64,000 nt of DNA from Bacteroidales bacterium. GTDB taxonomy: Bacteria; Bacteroidota; Bacteroidia; Bacteroidales; UBA932. The stretch covers positions 20,855-84,854 of the forward strand of contig JAFQHE010000062.1 of assembly GCA_017398125.1 (NCBI GenBank), written 5' to 3'. The notes below the pieces were generated by a model. That model was not told the DNA's origin. It searched no databases and saw nothing but the letters and a program-made list of their open reading frames with translations. Below, piece by piece: positions 26,349 to 35,235 of the stretch (position 1 is its first letter; each line of letters opens with the position of its first letter). Both the position numbers and the translations under genes were made by a program.

Positions 26349-27626
26349 CTACCATGCGTTCAAAGGACGTCCGCTCATCAACTGACGTGCCGATGCTTTG
26401 ACCTCCTCCAACACTTTCGGATCATCAATATTGCTTAGAACCTTGTCTACAAGGTCAACAATTGTTACCATATCCTTCTCAACCAAACCTCTTGATGTAA
26501 CAGCAGGGCTTCCTACGCGGATTCCTGATGTCTGGAATGGTGAACGGCTGTCAAAAGGAACCATATTTTTGTTTACTGTAATATCTGCCTGAACAAGTGT
26601 CTTCTCAGCAACTTTACCGGTAAGGTCAGGGAATTTTGTTCTCAAGTCAATCAACATAACGTGGTTGTCAGTACCTCCCGAAACAACTTTGTACCCCTTT
26701 GCAATGAATGCCTCTGCCATAGCTGCTGCATTCTTCTTAACCTGTATCTGATACTCCTTGAACTCAGGTTGAAGAGCCTCAAAGAAAGAGACAGCCTTGG
26801 CTGCAATACAATGCTCAAGCGGACCACCTTGAATACCAGGGAAAACGCTTGAATTCAACACTGCCGACATCTTCTTGATTTCTCCCTTAGGAGTCTTGAT
26901 TCCAAATGGATTGTCAAAATCCTTGCCCATCAAAATGATACCGCCACGAGGACCTCTCAATGTCTTGTGGGTTGTAGATGTTACAATATGGGCAAATTTG
27001 ACAGGATTGCTCAACAGACCGGCCGCAATAAGACCTGCAGGATGTGCCATATCCACCCACAAAATAGCCCCCACTTTATCTGCAATTTCACGCATTCTGG
27101 CCCAATCCCACTCTCTTGAGTATGCAGAGGCACCTCCAATGATCAATTTAGGTTTGTGCTCAAGTGCCTGTTTCTCCATGTCATCATAATCAATAATACC
27201 ATCCTCATTCAAGTGATATGCAACGGCATTATAGAGGATTCCGGACATATTTACAGGAGAACCATGAGTAAGGTGTCCGCCATGTGCAAGGTCAAGACCC
27301 ATGAAAGTGTCACCCGGTTTAATACAAGCCATCATTACTGCCATGTTTGCCTGAGCTCCAGAGTGAGGTTGCACATTTGCATACTCTGCCTCAAAGAGCT
27401 GGCAAAGGCGGTCAATTGCCAATTGCTCAATCTGGTCTACCACTTCGCAACCGCCATAGTATCTTGCTCCAGGATAACCCTCAGCATACTTGTTTGTACA
27501 AACTGAGCCAAGTGCCTCCAACACCTGATTAGACACAAAGTTTTCAGATGCAATCAACTCAATGCCGTGAAGCTGTCTGTTTTCCTCTTTTTTGATTAGT
27601 TCAGAAATTTGAAGATCTTGTTTCAT
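26349..27626 (-). CDS. glyA: Serine hydroxymethyltransferase
   Basis: Transfers the serine beta-carbon to tetrahydrofolate, giving glycine and 5,10-methylene-THF. It has 425 residues, full length. The PLP-binding lysine is K221 in [13 protein letters not shown]. Other family segments are [35 protein letters not shown] and [12 protein letters not shown]. It is monocistronic with its own terminator, and its promoter region is shared with the divergent methyltransferase gene. Confidence 0.98.
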   Translation of the reverse strand: MKQDLQISELIKKEENRQLHGIELIASENFVSNQVLEALGSVCTNKYAEGYPGARYYGGCEVVDQIEQLAIDRLCQLFEAEYANVQPHSGAQANMAVMMACIKPGDTFMGLDLAHGGHLTHGSPVNMSGILYNAVAYHLNEDGIIDYDDMEKQALEHKPKLIIGGASAYSREWDWARMREIADKVGAILWVDMAHPAGLIAAGLLSNPVKFAHIVTSTTHKTLRGPRGGIILMGKDFDNPFGIKTPKGEIKKMSAVLNSSVFPGIQGGPLEHCIAAKAVSFFEALQPEFKEYQIQVKKNAAAMAEAFIAKGYKVVSGGTDNHVMLIDLRTKFPDLTGKVAEKTLVQADITVNKNMVPFDSRSPFQTSGIRVGSPAVTSRGLVEKDMVTIVDLVDKVLSNIDDPKVLEEVKASARQLMSGRPLNAW

Positions 27627-27665
27627 ATTGTTTTTATTTTATCTACGTGTAAAGAATATTTCTCA

Positions 27666-27693
27666 CAAATTTATGATTTTAATTTTATTTTTG
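27666..27693. promoter_or_regulatory. Divergent -7 boxes for glyA (-) and the TrmH-type gene (+)
   Basis: TAAATTTG on the minus strand (27666-27673) faces glyA, and TATTTTTG on the plus strand (27686-27693) faces the methyltransferase. Only 12 bp separate them, so the polymerase sites overlap. Neither has a clear -33 box. Confidence 0.45.
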
Positions 27694-27728
27694 CATCAAC
27701 ATTCGGTAAAGTTATAATTTTTTTTTCA

Positions 27729-28265
27729 ATGTACAGAAAATTAAGGAATGATGAACTTGGACGTATATCTGCCCAAGAGTTCAAGGAGGCCACAAAACTC
27801 AGCATAACAGTTGTTTTGGATAATGTGAGGAGCCAGCACAATATAGGTTCCGCATTCCGCACTGCTGATTCATTTTTTATTGAAAGGATAATTCTGTGCG
27901 GAATTTGCGCCACTCCACCAACTGCAGAGATACACAAATCTGCTCTTGGAGCCGAGTTTTCTGTAGAGTGGGAGTATTATAAGGAGACAATGGAGGCTGT
28001 CGGGAAACTTAAAGAAGAGGGTTATACAATTATAAGCATTGAACAGGCCGAAGACTCCATTTCTCTGGAAAAATTCAATCCTCTTCCCGACAGGAAATAT
28101 GCCCTCATCTTCGGCAATGAGGTAAAGGGAGTACAGCAGGAGGTAGTAAGCGCAAGTGATGCGGTACTGGAGATACCACAATTTGGCACAAAACATTCAC
28201 TCAACATTTCAGTCTCTGCCGGAGTTGTACTTTGGGAGTGCTGCAAGAAACTAAAACTTGATTAA
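27729..28265 (+). CDS. TrmH/SpoU-family RNA 2'-O-methyltransferase
   Basis: SPOUT-fold RNA ribose methyltransferase, 178 residues from ATG 27729 (MYRKLRNDELGR). The frame is open back to 27609, but that region contains the promoter and overlaps glyA, so the longer start is rejected. Motif 1 is LDNVRSQHNIGSAFRTAD, motif 2 is ALIFGNEVKGV and motif 3 is IPQFGTKHSLNISVSAGV, together the knotted SAM site. It is shorter than TrmH/RlmB proteins that carry an added substrate-binding domain. The target nucleotide cannot be told from sequence. Confidence 0.9.
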   Translation: MYRKLRNDELGRISAQEFKEATKLSITVVLDNVRSQHNIGSAFRTADSFFIERIILCGICATPPTAEIHKSALGAEFSVEWEYYKETMEAVGKLKEEGYTIISIEQAEDSISLEKFNPLPDRKYALIFGNEVKGVQQEVVSASDAVLEIPQFGTKHSLNISVSAGVVLWECCKKLKLD

Positions 28266-28303
28266 GCTGATAAAGCATCTTTAAGCATACCATTAAATAA
28301 AAA

Positions 28304-28386
28304 GGCTGATTCAAAGTAATCTAAATGAATGGCAAATCCTTGTTGGAGATAGGCTCCAACAGGGATTCGCTGTTTTATGGGAAACC
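28304..28386 (+). repeat. Dispersed hairpin repeat, copy B (3' of the TrmH-type gene)
   Basis: Related along its length to 26174-26257. The core is a 14-bp hairpin, AATCCTTGTTGGAG (28335-28348) with CTCCAACAGGGATT (28354-28367), one G-U pair and a 5-nt loop. Compared with copy A, one stem pair changes from A-T to G-C on both arms, and two others change between Watson-Crick and wobble, so pairing is kept. Confidence 0.6.
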
Positions 28387-28659
28387 TTTGGCATCAGGCT
28401 CTTTTTTATATGACACACGTTCCAGATCCCCCCCTTTGGATGACACAAAACAGTGTCCGCTCTCTTATACAGAGATGACATCATTTGGTGGTCAATATGT
28501 TACGAATTAAATGCCAAACAACCGCATAAAATGACATTTTGGCTACAAGGGACTACATTTTTAGATATTTTTTATTAACTTTACGGAACTTAGAGATTGG
28601 CTATTTGACTACAAAAACACAAAATAAAAACAATCATTACTAACTAACATTAATTAACT
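28387..28659 (+). promoter_or_regulatory. Long upstream region of susC 2, with leader element
   Basis: 273 bp without a gene. It holds a small hairpin GACAC/GTGTC (28442-28446 with 28453-28457) and the 15-nt element TCTCTTATACAGAGA (28461-28475), identical to the one in the susC 1 leader. A TAACTTTA (28576-28583) resembles a -7 box but lacks the final G and a -33 partner. The last 50 bases before the ATG are A/T-rich. I cannot place the promoter with confidence. Confidence 0.4.
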
Positions 28660-31600
28660 ATGAAGAGATTATTTCTGCTAGCGTTGGCAATACTCACAAC
28701 AGGAGTAATGTTCGCGCAAACCAAAGTTACCGGAAAGGTGACTTCGGCGGAAGATGGTAGTCCGGTTTCTTTTGCAAGCATAGTTGTAAAGGGAACCACC
28801 AATATGGCTACTTCAGGTGATAACGGAGAGTTCGTTTTGAATAACGTAGCTAACGATGCCACTGTTGTGGTCTCATCAATAGGTTTCAAAACTATTGAAG
28901 TTCCTGTGAACGGAAAGGCCTATTTGGAGATTATCCTTTCACCGGACACAGAAGCATTGGAAGAGGTGATGGTCGTTGCCTACGGTACAGTTAAAAAAGG
29001 TTCTTATTCAGGATCTGCTACTGTGGTTAAGGATGACGCCTTGAAAGATGCCCCAGTGATGAGTTTTGAGTCTGTATTGTCAGGTAAAGCTCCTGGTGTG
29101 CAGGTTGCAGCTTCATCAGGACAGCCAGGTGCACAGGCTGATATCAGTATCCGTGGTTTCGGTTCATTCAATGCCGGCAACGCACCTTTGTATGTTATCG
29201 ACGGTGTTCCTGCAACAAGCGGTGACTGGTCTTCAGGTAACATCTCAACAACAGCAATGTCATTCTTGAACCCTTCAGACATTGAGTCAATTACAATCCT
29301 TAAAGATGCCGCTGCTGCCTCTTTGTACGGTTCACGCGCATCAAACGGTGTAATCCTTATTACTACAAAGAAAGGTCAGAGAGGTAAAGTCACTTCAACC
29401 TTCAAAGCAAGTGTTGGTGTTTCTTACTTTGCATACGACAACTACCCATTGGCATCAGATGCAGAGACTGAGGAGTTGCACAGACAGGCATGGTACCACT
29501 ATGGCCAGAACAACCCTAACGCATGGAAGAGCTATAATACATTGGAGGATTACGTAGCTGCCAAAGTTGAGCAGAACTACCCTTCAAGAGATGAGAGCAA
29601 ATATATCTACAAGGATTGGGAAGATGTATTGTTCCGCAAAGGTATTTCACAAAACTATGAGTACAACATCTCAGGTGGTGGTGAAAAAGGCAGAATCTAT
29701 GCTTCAGTTGCTTACTCTGACCAACAGGGTTTGACATCAATTGAGAACTTGCAGAGGGTTTCAACAACTATCAATGGCGAGGCAACACTTAACAAGTTCA
29801 TCAAATTGGGCGGTAACCTACAGTACTCTTGGACATTCCAGGAAGGTCACCAGGAAGACCACTCGAAAGATGACCCTTATACAATCTGGAAAGTTTACTT
29901 GAATGAAAGATGGCCTTATGCTTACAAAGAGACTGGCGACCTTTACATGGAGCGCTGGAACCCTACAGTAAGTACAGTTAACCCTGTTCCTACTTACGAC
30001 ATGCAGATCAATGACGCACGTCAGAACCGTTTGCTTTTGAAAGGCTGGATGGAAGTCAAATTCACAGAGTGGTTGACCGCAAAGACTACAATAAGCAGCG
30101 ACTGGCTATATGTACATGACAGATTCGGTTGGCTATACGGACACCCTAACTTCACTGCATATGGTGAGCCTGGTGGATATATGTCAGACCGCCACAGAAA
30201 TGTTAACCGTATGGTTAGTACAACTCAGTTGAACTTTGACAAGACTTGGGGAGACCACCATCTTTCTGCTATGGCAGGCTGGGAGGCAGAAGAGGAGAAA
30301 TACCGCATGACAAGAGCCGGTAAAACAAGCTTCTCTTACGCAGGTGCAACTGAGTCAATCTTCGGTACAGAGTATGATTCAAGTTACTCATGGAGCCGTG
30401 AAGAGGGTTTGCTTTCAGTTTTGGGTAGCCTTAGCTATGACTTCGGTGCGAGATACTATTTGACCGGAACATACAGACGTGACGGTTCTTCAAGACTTGC
30501 TCCTGAGACACGTTGGGGTGATTTCTGGTCAGTATCAGGATCATGGAGATTCTCAAACGAGAAATTTATGGACTTTGACTGGTTGAACGACGGTAAACTT
30601 CGTGGATCATACGGTACCAGCGGTACTCTTCCAACTGATTACTTCGGATATATGTCAGTTTATGATTACGGTGTTTACGGAAACGAGGGTGCAAGTTATC
30701 CTTCAAACTTGGCTAACTCAGATTTGACTTGGGAGAAAAACAAGAACTGGAACGTTGCTATTGACGCTACAATCTTTGACAGATACACTCTATCAGTTGA
30801 GTACTTTGAGAAGAAGACTACAGACTTGTTGCTTGACGCCAAGATTCCTTCAACTACAGGTTTCACCAGCACACTTTCTAACGTTGGTGCAATGAAGAAC
30901 AGAGGTTGGGAGTTGGCTTTGAACGTTGACATTCTAAAGAAAAATGACTGGGATTTGTCAGTTGGTGTAAACTGGTCAAAGATTGACAATGAGATCCTTT
31001 CACTATCTGAGGAGGGTGAGACCCAGACATCACGTCCTTACATCTGGAAACAGGGTTATGCATTCTACCAATACTACTCTCGTGACTATCTTGGATATGA
31101 TGAGAACGGTATGCCTCAATATGCTGACGGTTCATTCTTCAAGAAAGGCGCAACTCTAACAGAGGATGTTATCCTTAAAGACGGAACAAAATTGGCTAAA
31201 GGTGAGAAAGCACCTCACGATTTGTACAACTACACTCCAAGAAACAGAAACAACTCCAACTCTGTAATCCTTGAGGGCAAGACCGCTCTTCCTGACGGTT
31301 ACGGTGGATTCAATGTTGACTTGAGATGGAAAGACTTGTCATTCACAATGGCATGGTCATACAAATACGGCCACTATATCTGGGATGACGGTACTGACGA
31401 TTTGTACACAGACGGTTACCGCGAGTTCCACAGAAACATCGGTAAATCACAGGTAGATGCATGGTCAGAGACCAACAAAGATGCAGCATTCCCTAAACGT
31501 ATTGCCGGTAACAATCAGGGTGGTTACTACGATTCTGACAGATTCCTACACAGAGGTGACTACCTAAGATTGAAGAACGCTACTATTTCTTATACTATAC

Positions 31601-31776
31601 CTAGAACATTTGTAAACAAACTAAGTTTGTCAAATGCACGTGTATACGTGGCAGGTGCAAACTTGTTGACATTCTCTAAACTTCACATTGACCCAGAGAT
31701 CCAGAACAGCGGTTTCTATTCATTGGGAATGCCTTCTATGAGAACTGTTACATTTGGTCTTGAAGTAAGCTTCTAA
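28660..31776 (+). CDS. SusC/RagA-family TonB-dependent transporter (pair 2)
   Basis: Outer-membrane TonB-dependent import channel, 1038 residues. The Sec signal ends in MFAQT, followed by the regulatory-like beta-sandwich, the motif VVAYGTVKKGSYSGSA, and the plug with SIRGFGSFNAGNAPLYVIDG and the SusC signature DAAAASLYGSRASNGVILITTK. The barrel ends in LEVSF. It resembles the susC at 8641-11838 in domain order, but the extracellular loops differ, so the ligand may differ. The susD partner follows by 46 bp. No enzyme or sigma/anti-sigma gene is adjacent. Confidence 0.96.
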   Translation: MKRLFLLALAILTTGVMFAQTKVTGKVTSAEDGSPVSFASIVVKGTTNMATSGDNGEFVLNNVANDATVVVSSIGFKTIEVPVNGKAYLEIILSPDTEALEEVMVVAYGTVKKGSYSGSATVVKDDALKDAPVMSFESVLSGKAPGVQVAASSGQPGAQADISIRGFGSFNAGNAPLYVIDGVPATSGDWSSGNISTTAMSFLNPSDIESITILKDAAAASLYGSRASNGVILITTKKGQRGKVTSTFKASVGVSYFAYDNYPLASDAETEELHRQAWYHYGQNNPNAWKSYNTLEDYVAAKVEQNYPSRDESKYIYKDWEDVLFRKGISQNYEYNISGGGEKGRIYASVAYSDQQGLTSIENLQRVSTTINGEATLNKFIKLGGNLQYSWTFQEGHQEDHSKDDPYTIWKVYLNERWPYAYKETGDLYMERWNPTVSTVNPVPTYDMQINDARQNRLLLKGWMEVKFTEWLTAKTTISSDWLYVHDRFGWLYGHPNFTAYGEPGGYMSDRHRNVNRMVSTTQLNFDKTWGDHHLSAMAGWEAEEEKYRMTRAGKTSFSYAGATESIFGTEYDSSYSWSREEGLLSVLGSLSYDFGARYYLTGTYRRDGSSRLAPETRWGDFWSVSGSWRFSNEKFMDFDWLNDGKLRGSYGTSGTLPTDYFGYMSVYDYGVYGNEGASYPSNLANSDLTWEKNKNWNVAIDATIFDRYTLSVEYFEKKTTDLLLDAKIPSTTGFTSTLSNVGAMKNRGWELALNVDILKKNDWDLSVGVNWSKIDNEILSLSEEGETQTSRPYIWKQGYAFYQYYSRDYLGYDENGMPQYADGSFFKKGATLTEDVILKDGTKLAKGEKAPHDLYNYTPRNRNNSNSVILEGKTALPDGYGGFNVDLRWKDLSFTMAWSYKYGHYIWDDGTDDLYTDGYREFHRNIGKSQVDAWSETNKDAAFPKRIAGNNQGGYYDSDRFLHRGDYLRLKNATISYTIPRTFVNKLSLSNARVYVAGANLLTFSKLHIDPEIQNSGFYSLGMPSMRTVTFGLEVSF

Positions 31777-31822
31777 TAAACCATCTACAAGTAATTAGAA
31801 AGAATTTAAAAAATTGAATAGT

Positions 31823-33289
31823 ATGAAAAGATTTATATACAACATAGCAATTGCTGCTGGCGTTCTATTGGGAGCATCTTCATGCGAGGGCTTCCTGGAT
31901 AAAGTGCCAACTGACTCAGTTGTGGCAGAGAGCGCAATGGTAACTATGGACGATGCCAAAGTTGCAGCAAATGGTCTTTATACCGAATTGATGTACTACA
32001 GCATGTACGGAACACACATCCCTTACTTAGGTGATGTAAGAGCTGACAACATCTACCCTAAAGATATGGGTGGTACTGCAAACACAATCTATTTGTTGGA
32101 TTTTTCACCAACTCAGACAAACTACTTCTCAATGTGGCAAGGCTTCTACAACATCATTATGAGAGCCAACACATTCATTGCAAACATCAATACTCTTGAG
32201 ACAAGCTCTACAGAAGAGGCTGCCCTCAGAGACGATCTAATGGGTCAGGCATATGCTGTAAGATCGCTATGCTACTTTGACTTGGCAAGACTTTACGGTT
32301 ATCCATACCTTAAAGACAACGGCGCTTCTCTTGGTGCAGTTGTACTTACTTCTGTAGTTTCACCTTCAGAGGCAAGACTTCCTCGTAACACTGTTGCAGA
32401 GACATACGCTCAAGCAGAATCTGACGTTGCTGAGGCTTTGAAATATTTGTCAAGAGCAAAAAATAACGGCCACTTCAACTACTGGGCTGCAAAAATGCTA
32501 CAAGGCAAGATTGCCCTTTACAAAGGCAACTACCAGTTGGCATACGATGCAAACGTAGAGGTTGTAGAGAACTCTCCTTACAGATTGGTTCCAAATGACG
32601 AGTATTTGGCTTACTGGAGCAGAGTATGTGACGACGAGTCAGTAATGGAATTCCTTGTAACTGCTGACGGTGACATTGACTCAGACGGTGGTTTCTACAC
32701 AATCTACCACAACCTTTGGTTTGAGGCAAGCAACGCCGGCAAATCGCTTCTACCTACAAAGAAATGGAGAGAACTTTTCAAAGATACTCCTAACGATGTA
32801 CGTGCAGAGATGATCAAATACCACGACCCTGAAACAGGTGTTATCCCTGGTCAGGAGTTCTATTGGTTGAAAAAATTCGTCGGCAACGAAGGCGGAACAA
32901 CTTTCAGACAGAACAACCCAAGATTGTTCAGAATTACAGATGCTTACCTTATGGCTGCAGAGGCTGCTTGCCACCTTGGCAAACAGAGCGTTGCTGACAA
33001 CTACTTGAACGCTGTAAGAAAGAGAGCAGATGTTACTGCACAAGATGTAACTGCTACTGTTGACCTTGTTCTTACAGAGCGTCACAAAGAGTTCATTGGC
33101 GAGGGCCACAGATTCTTTGACGTGATGAGAACTGGCGGTACAATCGTAAGAGACCAGAGCATTGACGAGCGCGACTATGCAGGTGCTACAAGACAGGTAA
33201 TTGACTGGAATGACCACAGAATCGTGCTTCCTATCTCTGCTACTGAGCAGACTATCTACCCAGAGCTACAACAGAACCCTGGATACTAA
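31823..33289 (+). CDS. SusD/RagB-family outer-membrane lipoprotein (pair 2)
   Basis: Partner of the preceding SusC, 488 residues from ATG 31823. A TTG nine bases earlier is in frame but less likely. The signal ends in LGASSCEG, a lipobox, followed by FLDKVPTDS. Helical segments AYAVRSLCYFDLARLYGYPY and MLQGKIALYKGNYQLAYDA match the SusD fold. The C-terminal motifs are RITDAYLMAAEAACHLG, LNAVRKRA and EFIGEGHRFFDVMR, ending QQNPGY. A strong terminator follows. The substrate is unknown. Confidence 0.95.
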   Translation: MKRFIYNIAIAAGVLLGASSCEGFLDKVPTDSVVAESAMVTMDDAKVAANGLYTELMYYSMYGTHIPYLGDVRADNIYPKDMGGTANTIYLLDFSPTQTNYFSMWQGFYNIIMRANTFIANINTLETSSTEEAALRDDLMGQAYAVRSLCYFDLARLYGYPYLKDNGASLGAVVLTSVVSPSEARLPRNTVAETYAQAESDVAEALKYLSRAKNNGHFNYWAAKMLQGKIALYKGNYQLAYDANVEVVENSPYRLVPNDEYLAYWSRVCDDESVMEFLVTADGDIDSDGGFYTIYHNLWFEASNAGKSLLPTKKWRELFKDTPNDVRAEMIKYHDPETGVIPGQEFYWLKKFVGNEGGTTFRQNNPRLFRITDAYLMAAEAACHLGKQSVADNYLNAVRKRADVTAQDVTATVDLVLTERHKEFIGEGHRFFDVMRTGGTIVRDQSIDERDYAGATRQVIDWNDHRIVLPISATEQTIYPELQQNPGY

Positions 33290-33317
33290 CAGATAGGTAG
33301 ATGCCTGAATAATTTCA

Positions 33318-33347
33318 AGGGAGTGACCGCTTGGTCACTCCTTTTTT
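33318..33347 (+). terminator. Terminator of susC/susD 2
   Basis: GGAGTGACC (33320-33328) pairs with GGTCACTCC (33333-33341) around GCTT, followed by six T residues. Confidence 0.92.
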
Positions 33348-33654
33348 ATGGGTAAAATTCACGGTAATTAAGGCCGTCATACAACTGACCGAGGAGTACA
33401 TGCGGAACAAAAAGGAATCACTCTACGGCAATATTTGAGGGCAAAAACCCCATACACTATATATAATGGACAACTCAAATGATCAGTCCAGATATAAACA
33501 AAAATTATCCAATAAAAAATCATTCTCTGACAGCATTCCCAACCAAGACACGCAGTATTAAAGTACCACAACAAACGCCCATATATGCCCCAAAAAAAAT
33601 CAAGCAAACAGAAATTGGAACAATAGAAAAAAGAGGCACCAAAATATAATAGAA
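33348..33654. other. Intergenic region without recognisable gene
   Basis: About 300 bp of A-rich sequence on the plus strand between two terminators at convergent operon ends. The only long frame is on the minus strand, runs through the 33655-33686 terminator and has no family features. I see no RNA gene, repeat or promoter here. Confidence 0.6.
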
Positions 33655-33686
33655 AGGCCGGATCAATCAATGACCCGGCCTCTTTT
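33655..33686 (-). terminator. Terminator of the rnf operon
   Basis: AGGCCGG (33655-33661) pairs with CCGGCCT (33675-33681) with a 13-nt loop. It lies 22 bp after the TPR gene stop. The minus-strand tail is TTTCTATTATATTTT, and the plus strand also has a T run, so it may work both ways. Confidence 0.75.
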
Positions 33687-33707
33687 TCAAATATAAATCC
33701 TTTAATG

Positions 33708-34007
33708 CTATGCATTAAGGAAATCGACATTCCTGTAGTTCAATATCTCATATATCGCCTCAATGGCGGTTGCCGCCGGCCCTGTAGGATCAATCATCTT
33801 TGCCTTATTGTAGGCATTGATTGCATCGCCCCACAACTGCTGCCTACGGTAAATGCCTCCTAAAAGATACCACGCATACGCATTTTTAGGTTCCCGCTCA
33901 AGTAAATTATGAAGTTCTGTATAGGCTTCATCCAATCTGCCCTCGCGCAAAAGTGCTTCTACCTCCAAAGTGGTAAGTATTTGTGATATTGTCTTGTTCT
34001 TGGTCAT
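33708..34007 (-). CDS. Small TPR protein at the end of the rnf operon
   Basis: A 99-residue protein made of about two and a half tetratricopeptide helices (EALLREGRLDEAYTELHNLLEREP, AYAWYLLGGIYRRQQLWGDAINAYNKAKMIDP). There is no signal peptide. It starts 27 bp after the rnfA stop on the same strand and precedes the terminator, so it is transcribed with rnf. TPRs mediate protein contacts, so an accessory role for the complex is possible but is only inferred from position. Confidence 0.82.
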   Translation of the reverse strand: MTKNKTISQILTTLEVEALLREGRLDEAYTELHNLLEREPKNAYAWYLLGGIYRRQQLWGDAINAYNKAKMIDPTGPAATAIEAIYEILNYRNVDFLNA

Positions 34008-34034
34008 AATGATACTGAATACAGTTGTTATTTA

Positions 34035-34634
34035 CTATACAAGTCCTGAGAATCCCATAAACGCCATTGCAAGGATACCTGCAGTAATTAGCGCAATAGG
34101 AACACCCTTGAATGCTTTAGGAACACTTGAAAGTTCCAATTGTTCTCTCAAACCTGCAAATAGAGTCATAGCCAATCCAAAACCCAATGCACTTGCAATT
34201 GCGTATACAACTGACTCTGCAAGATTCAAGTAATGGGCATCGCCACCAAAAGTGAACTCTTTTGAAACTACAAGAATTGCAACTCCCAATACTGCACAGT
34301 TTGTAGTGATCAAAGGCAAGAAGATACCCAAAGCCTGATACAACGCAGGGCTGATCTTTTTAAGTATAATCTCTACCATCTGAACCAGCGCTGCAATTAC
34401 AAGAATAAATGCAATGGTCTGCATGAACTCAATTCCAAGCGGAACCAACAAATAATATTGGACCAAATAGGTAACAAGTGTAGCAACTGCCATAACAAAG
34501 CACACAGCACCAGACATACCAACTGCAGTAGAAACCTTATTTGATACGCCAAGGAATGGACATACGCCCAAGAATTGCGCCAGCAAAATATTGTTTACAA
34601 AAACTGCAGATATTATAATAATTATATATTCCAT
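34035..34634 (-). CDS. rnfA: Rnf electron transport complex subunit A
   Basis: Integral membrane subunit of the ferredoxin:NAD+ oxidoreductase ion pump, 199 residues with six predicted membrane helices. It is homologous to NqrE. The conserved half-helix cysteines C25 (LGVCPFLG) and the one in TTNCAVLG are present. With the equivalents in RnfE these bind the intramembrane [2Fe-2S] cluster in Rnf/Nqr structures. Last rnf gene of the operon, 18 bp after rnfE. Confidence 0.97.
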   Translation of the reverse strand: MEYIIIIISAVFVNNILLAQFLGVCPFLGVSNKVSTAVGMSGAVCFVMAVATLVTYLVQYYLLVPLGIEFMQTIAFILVIAALVQMVEIILKKISPALYQALGIFLPLITTNCAVLGVAILVVSKEFTFGGDAHYLNLAESVVYAIASALGFGLAMTLFAGLREQLELSSVPKAFKGVPIALITAGILAMAFMGFSGLV

Positions 34635-34652
34635 AGTACTAATTTTTTAAGG

Positions 34653-35234
34653 TTATTTTTTTGTTGCTTTGTTGAACAATACCATAAGATATCCTAAAAC
34701 AAGGAAAGCACCAGGCGCAAGCACAAAGGCCAACATACCATCACCTTCAACCAATTTGTTTCCAAATACAGACAGGCCACCCAACAACTCTCTTACAAAT
34801 CCGATAGTTGTCAATGAAAGTGTAAAACCAAGTCCGATACCAACACCGTCAAGTACCGAATCAATCACAGAGTTCTTGCATGCAAAAGCCTCAGCTCTAC
34901 CCAAAACAATACAGTTAACCACAATCAGTGGAATGAACAGACCCAAAGTAGCATACAAAGCAGGAACATAAGCCTGCATAACAAACTGAAGAACAGTTAC
35001 CAATGCTGCAATAACAACAATGTAGCTTGGGATCTTCACTTTAGCAGGAATAAGAGGGGCAATTGCAGAAATTACCATATTTGACAAAATCAACACAAAT
35101 GTTGTTGCCAAGCCCATACCCATACCATTGATTGCCGAGGTAGTTGTACCCAAAGTAGGACACATACCCAATACCAATACAAATGTAGGGTTCTCCTTAA
35201 TTATACCTTTTAATATCAATCCAAATTTACCCAT
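34653..35234 (-). CDS. rnfE: Rnf electron transport complex subunit E
   Basis: Integral membrane subunit, 193 residues, homologous to NqrD and pseudo-symmetric with RnfA. ATG 35234 (MGKFGLILKGIIKENPTFV) is the family start. A GTG at 35255 would overlap rnfG by 20 bp and add seven unconserved residues. Cluster cysteines occur in LGMCPTLG and VNCIVLGRAEAFA. The gene begins directly after the rnfG stop, in the usual BCDGEA order. Confidence 0.97.
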   Translation of the reverse strand: MGKFGLILKGIIKENPTFVLVLGMCPTLGTTTSAINGMGMGLATTFVLILSNMVISAIAPLIPAKVKIPSYIVVIAALVTVLQFVMQAYVPALYATLGLFIPLIVVNCIVLGRAEAFACKNSVIDSVLDGVGIGLGFTLSLTTIGFVRELLGGLSVFGNKLVEGDGMLAFVLAPGAFLVLGYLMVLFNKATKK

Positions 35235-35235
35235 A

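Noticed and set aside
27609..27728. Longer N-terminus for the TrmH-type methyltransferase
   Set aside because: It would overlap glyA and contain the divergent promoter boxes. Family homology begins at the ATG at 27729.
11907..28475. The shared TCTCTTATACA string resembles a Tn5/Nextera mosaic end, raising the idea of an assembly artefact
   Set aside because: Only 11 of 19 mosaic-end bases match. The flanks form a different palindrome, and both sites lie in natural-looking upstream regions of intact genes.
28325..28510. 61-codon plus-strand frame in repeat B
   Set aside because: The repeat copy at 26174-26257 shares only the first eight codons and then stops in a different frame context. Stem pairing, not coding, is conserved.
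33377..33730. 117-codon hydrophobic frame on the minus strand in the gap after susD 2
   Set aside because: It runs through the terminator at 33655-33686 and overlaps the end of the TPR gene. The hydrophobicity follows from T-rich codons opposite an A-rich spacer.
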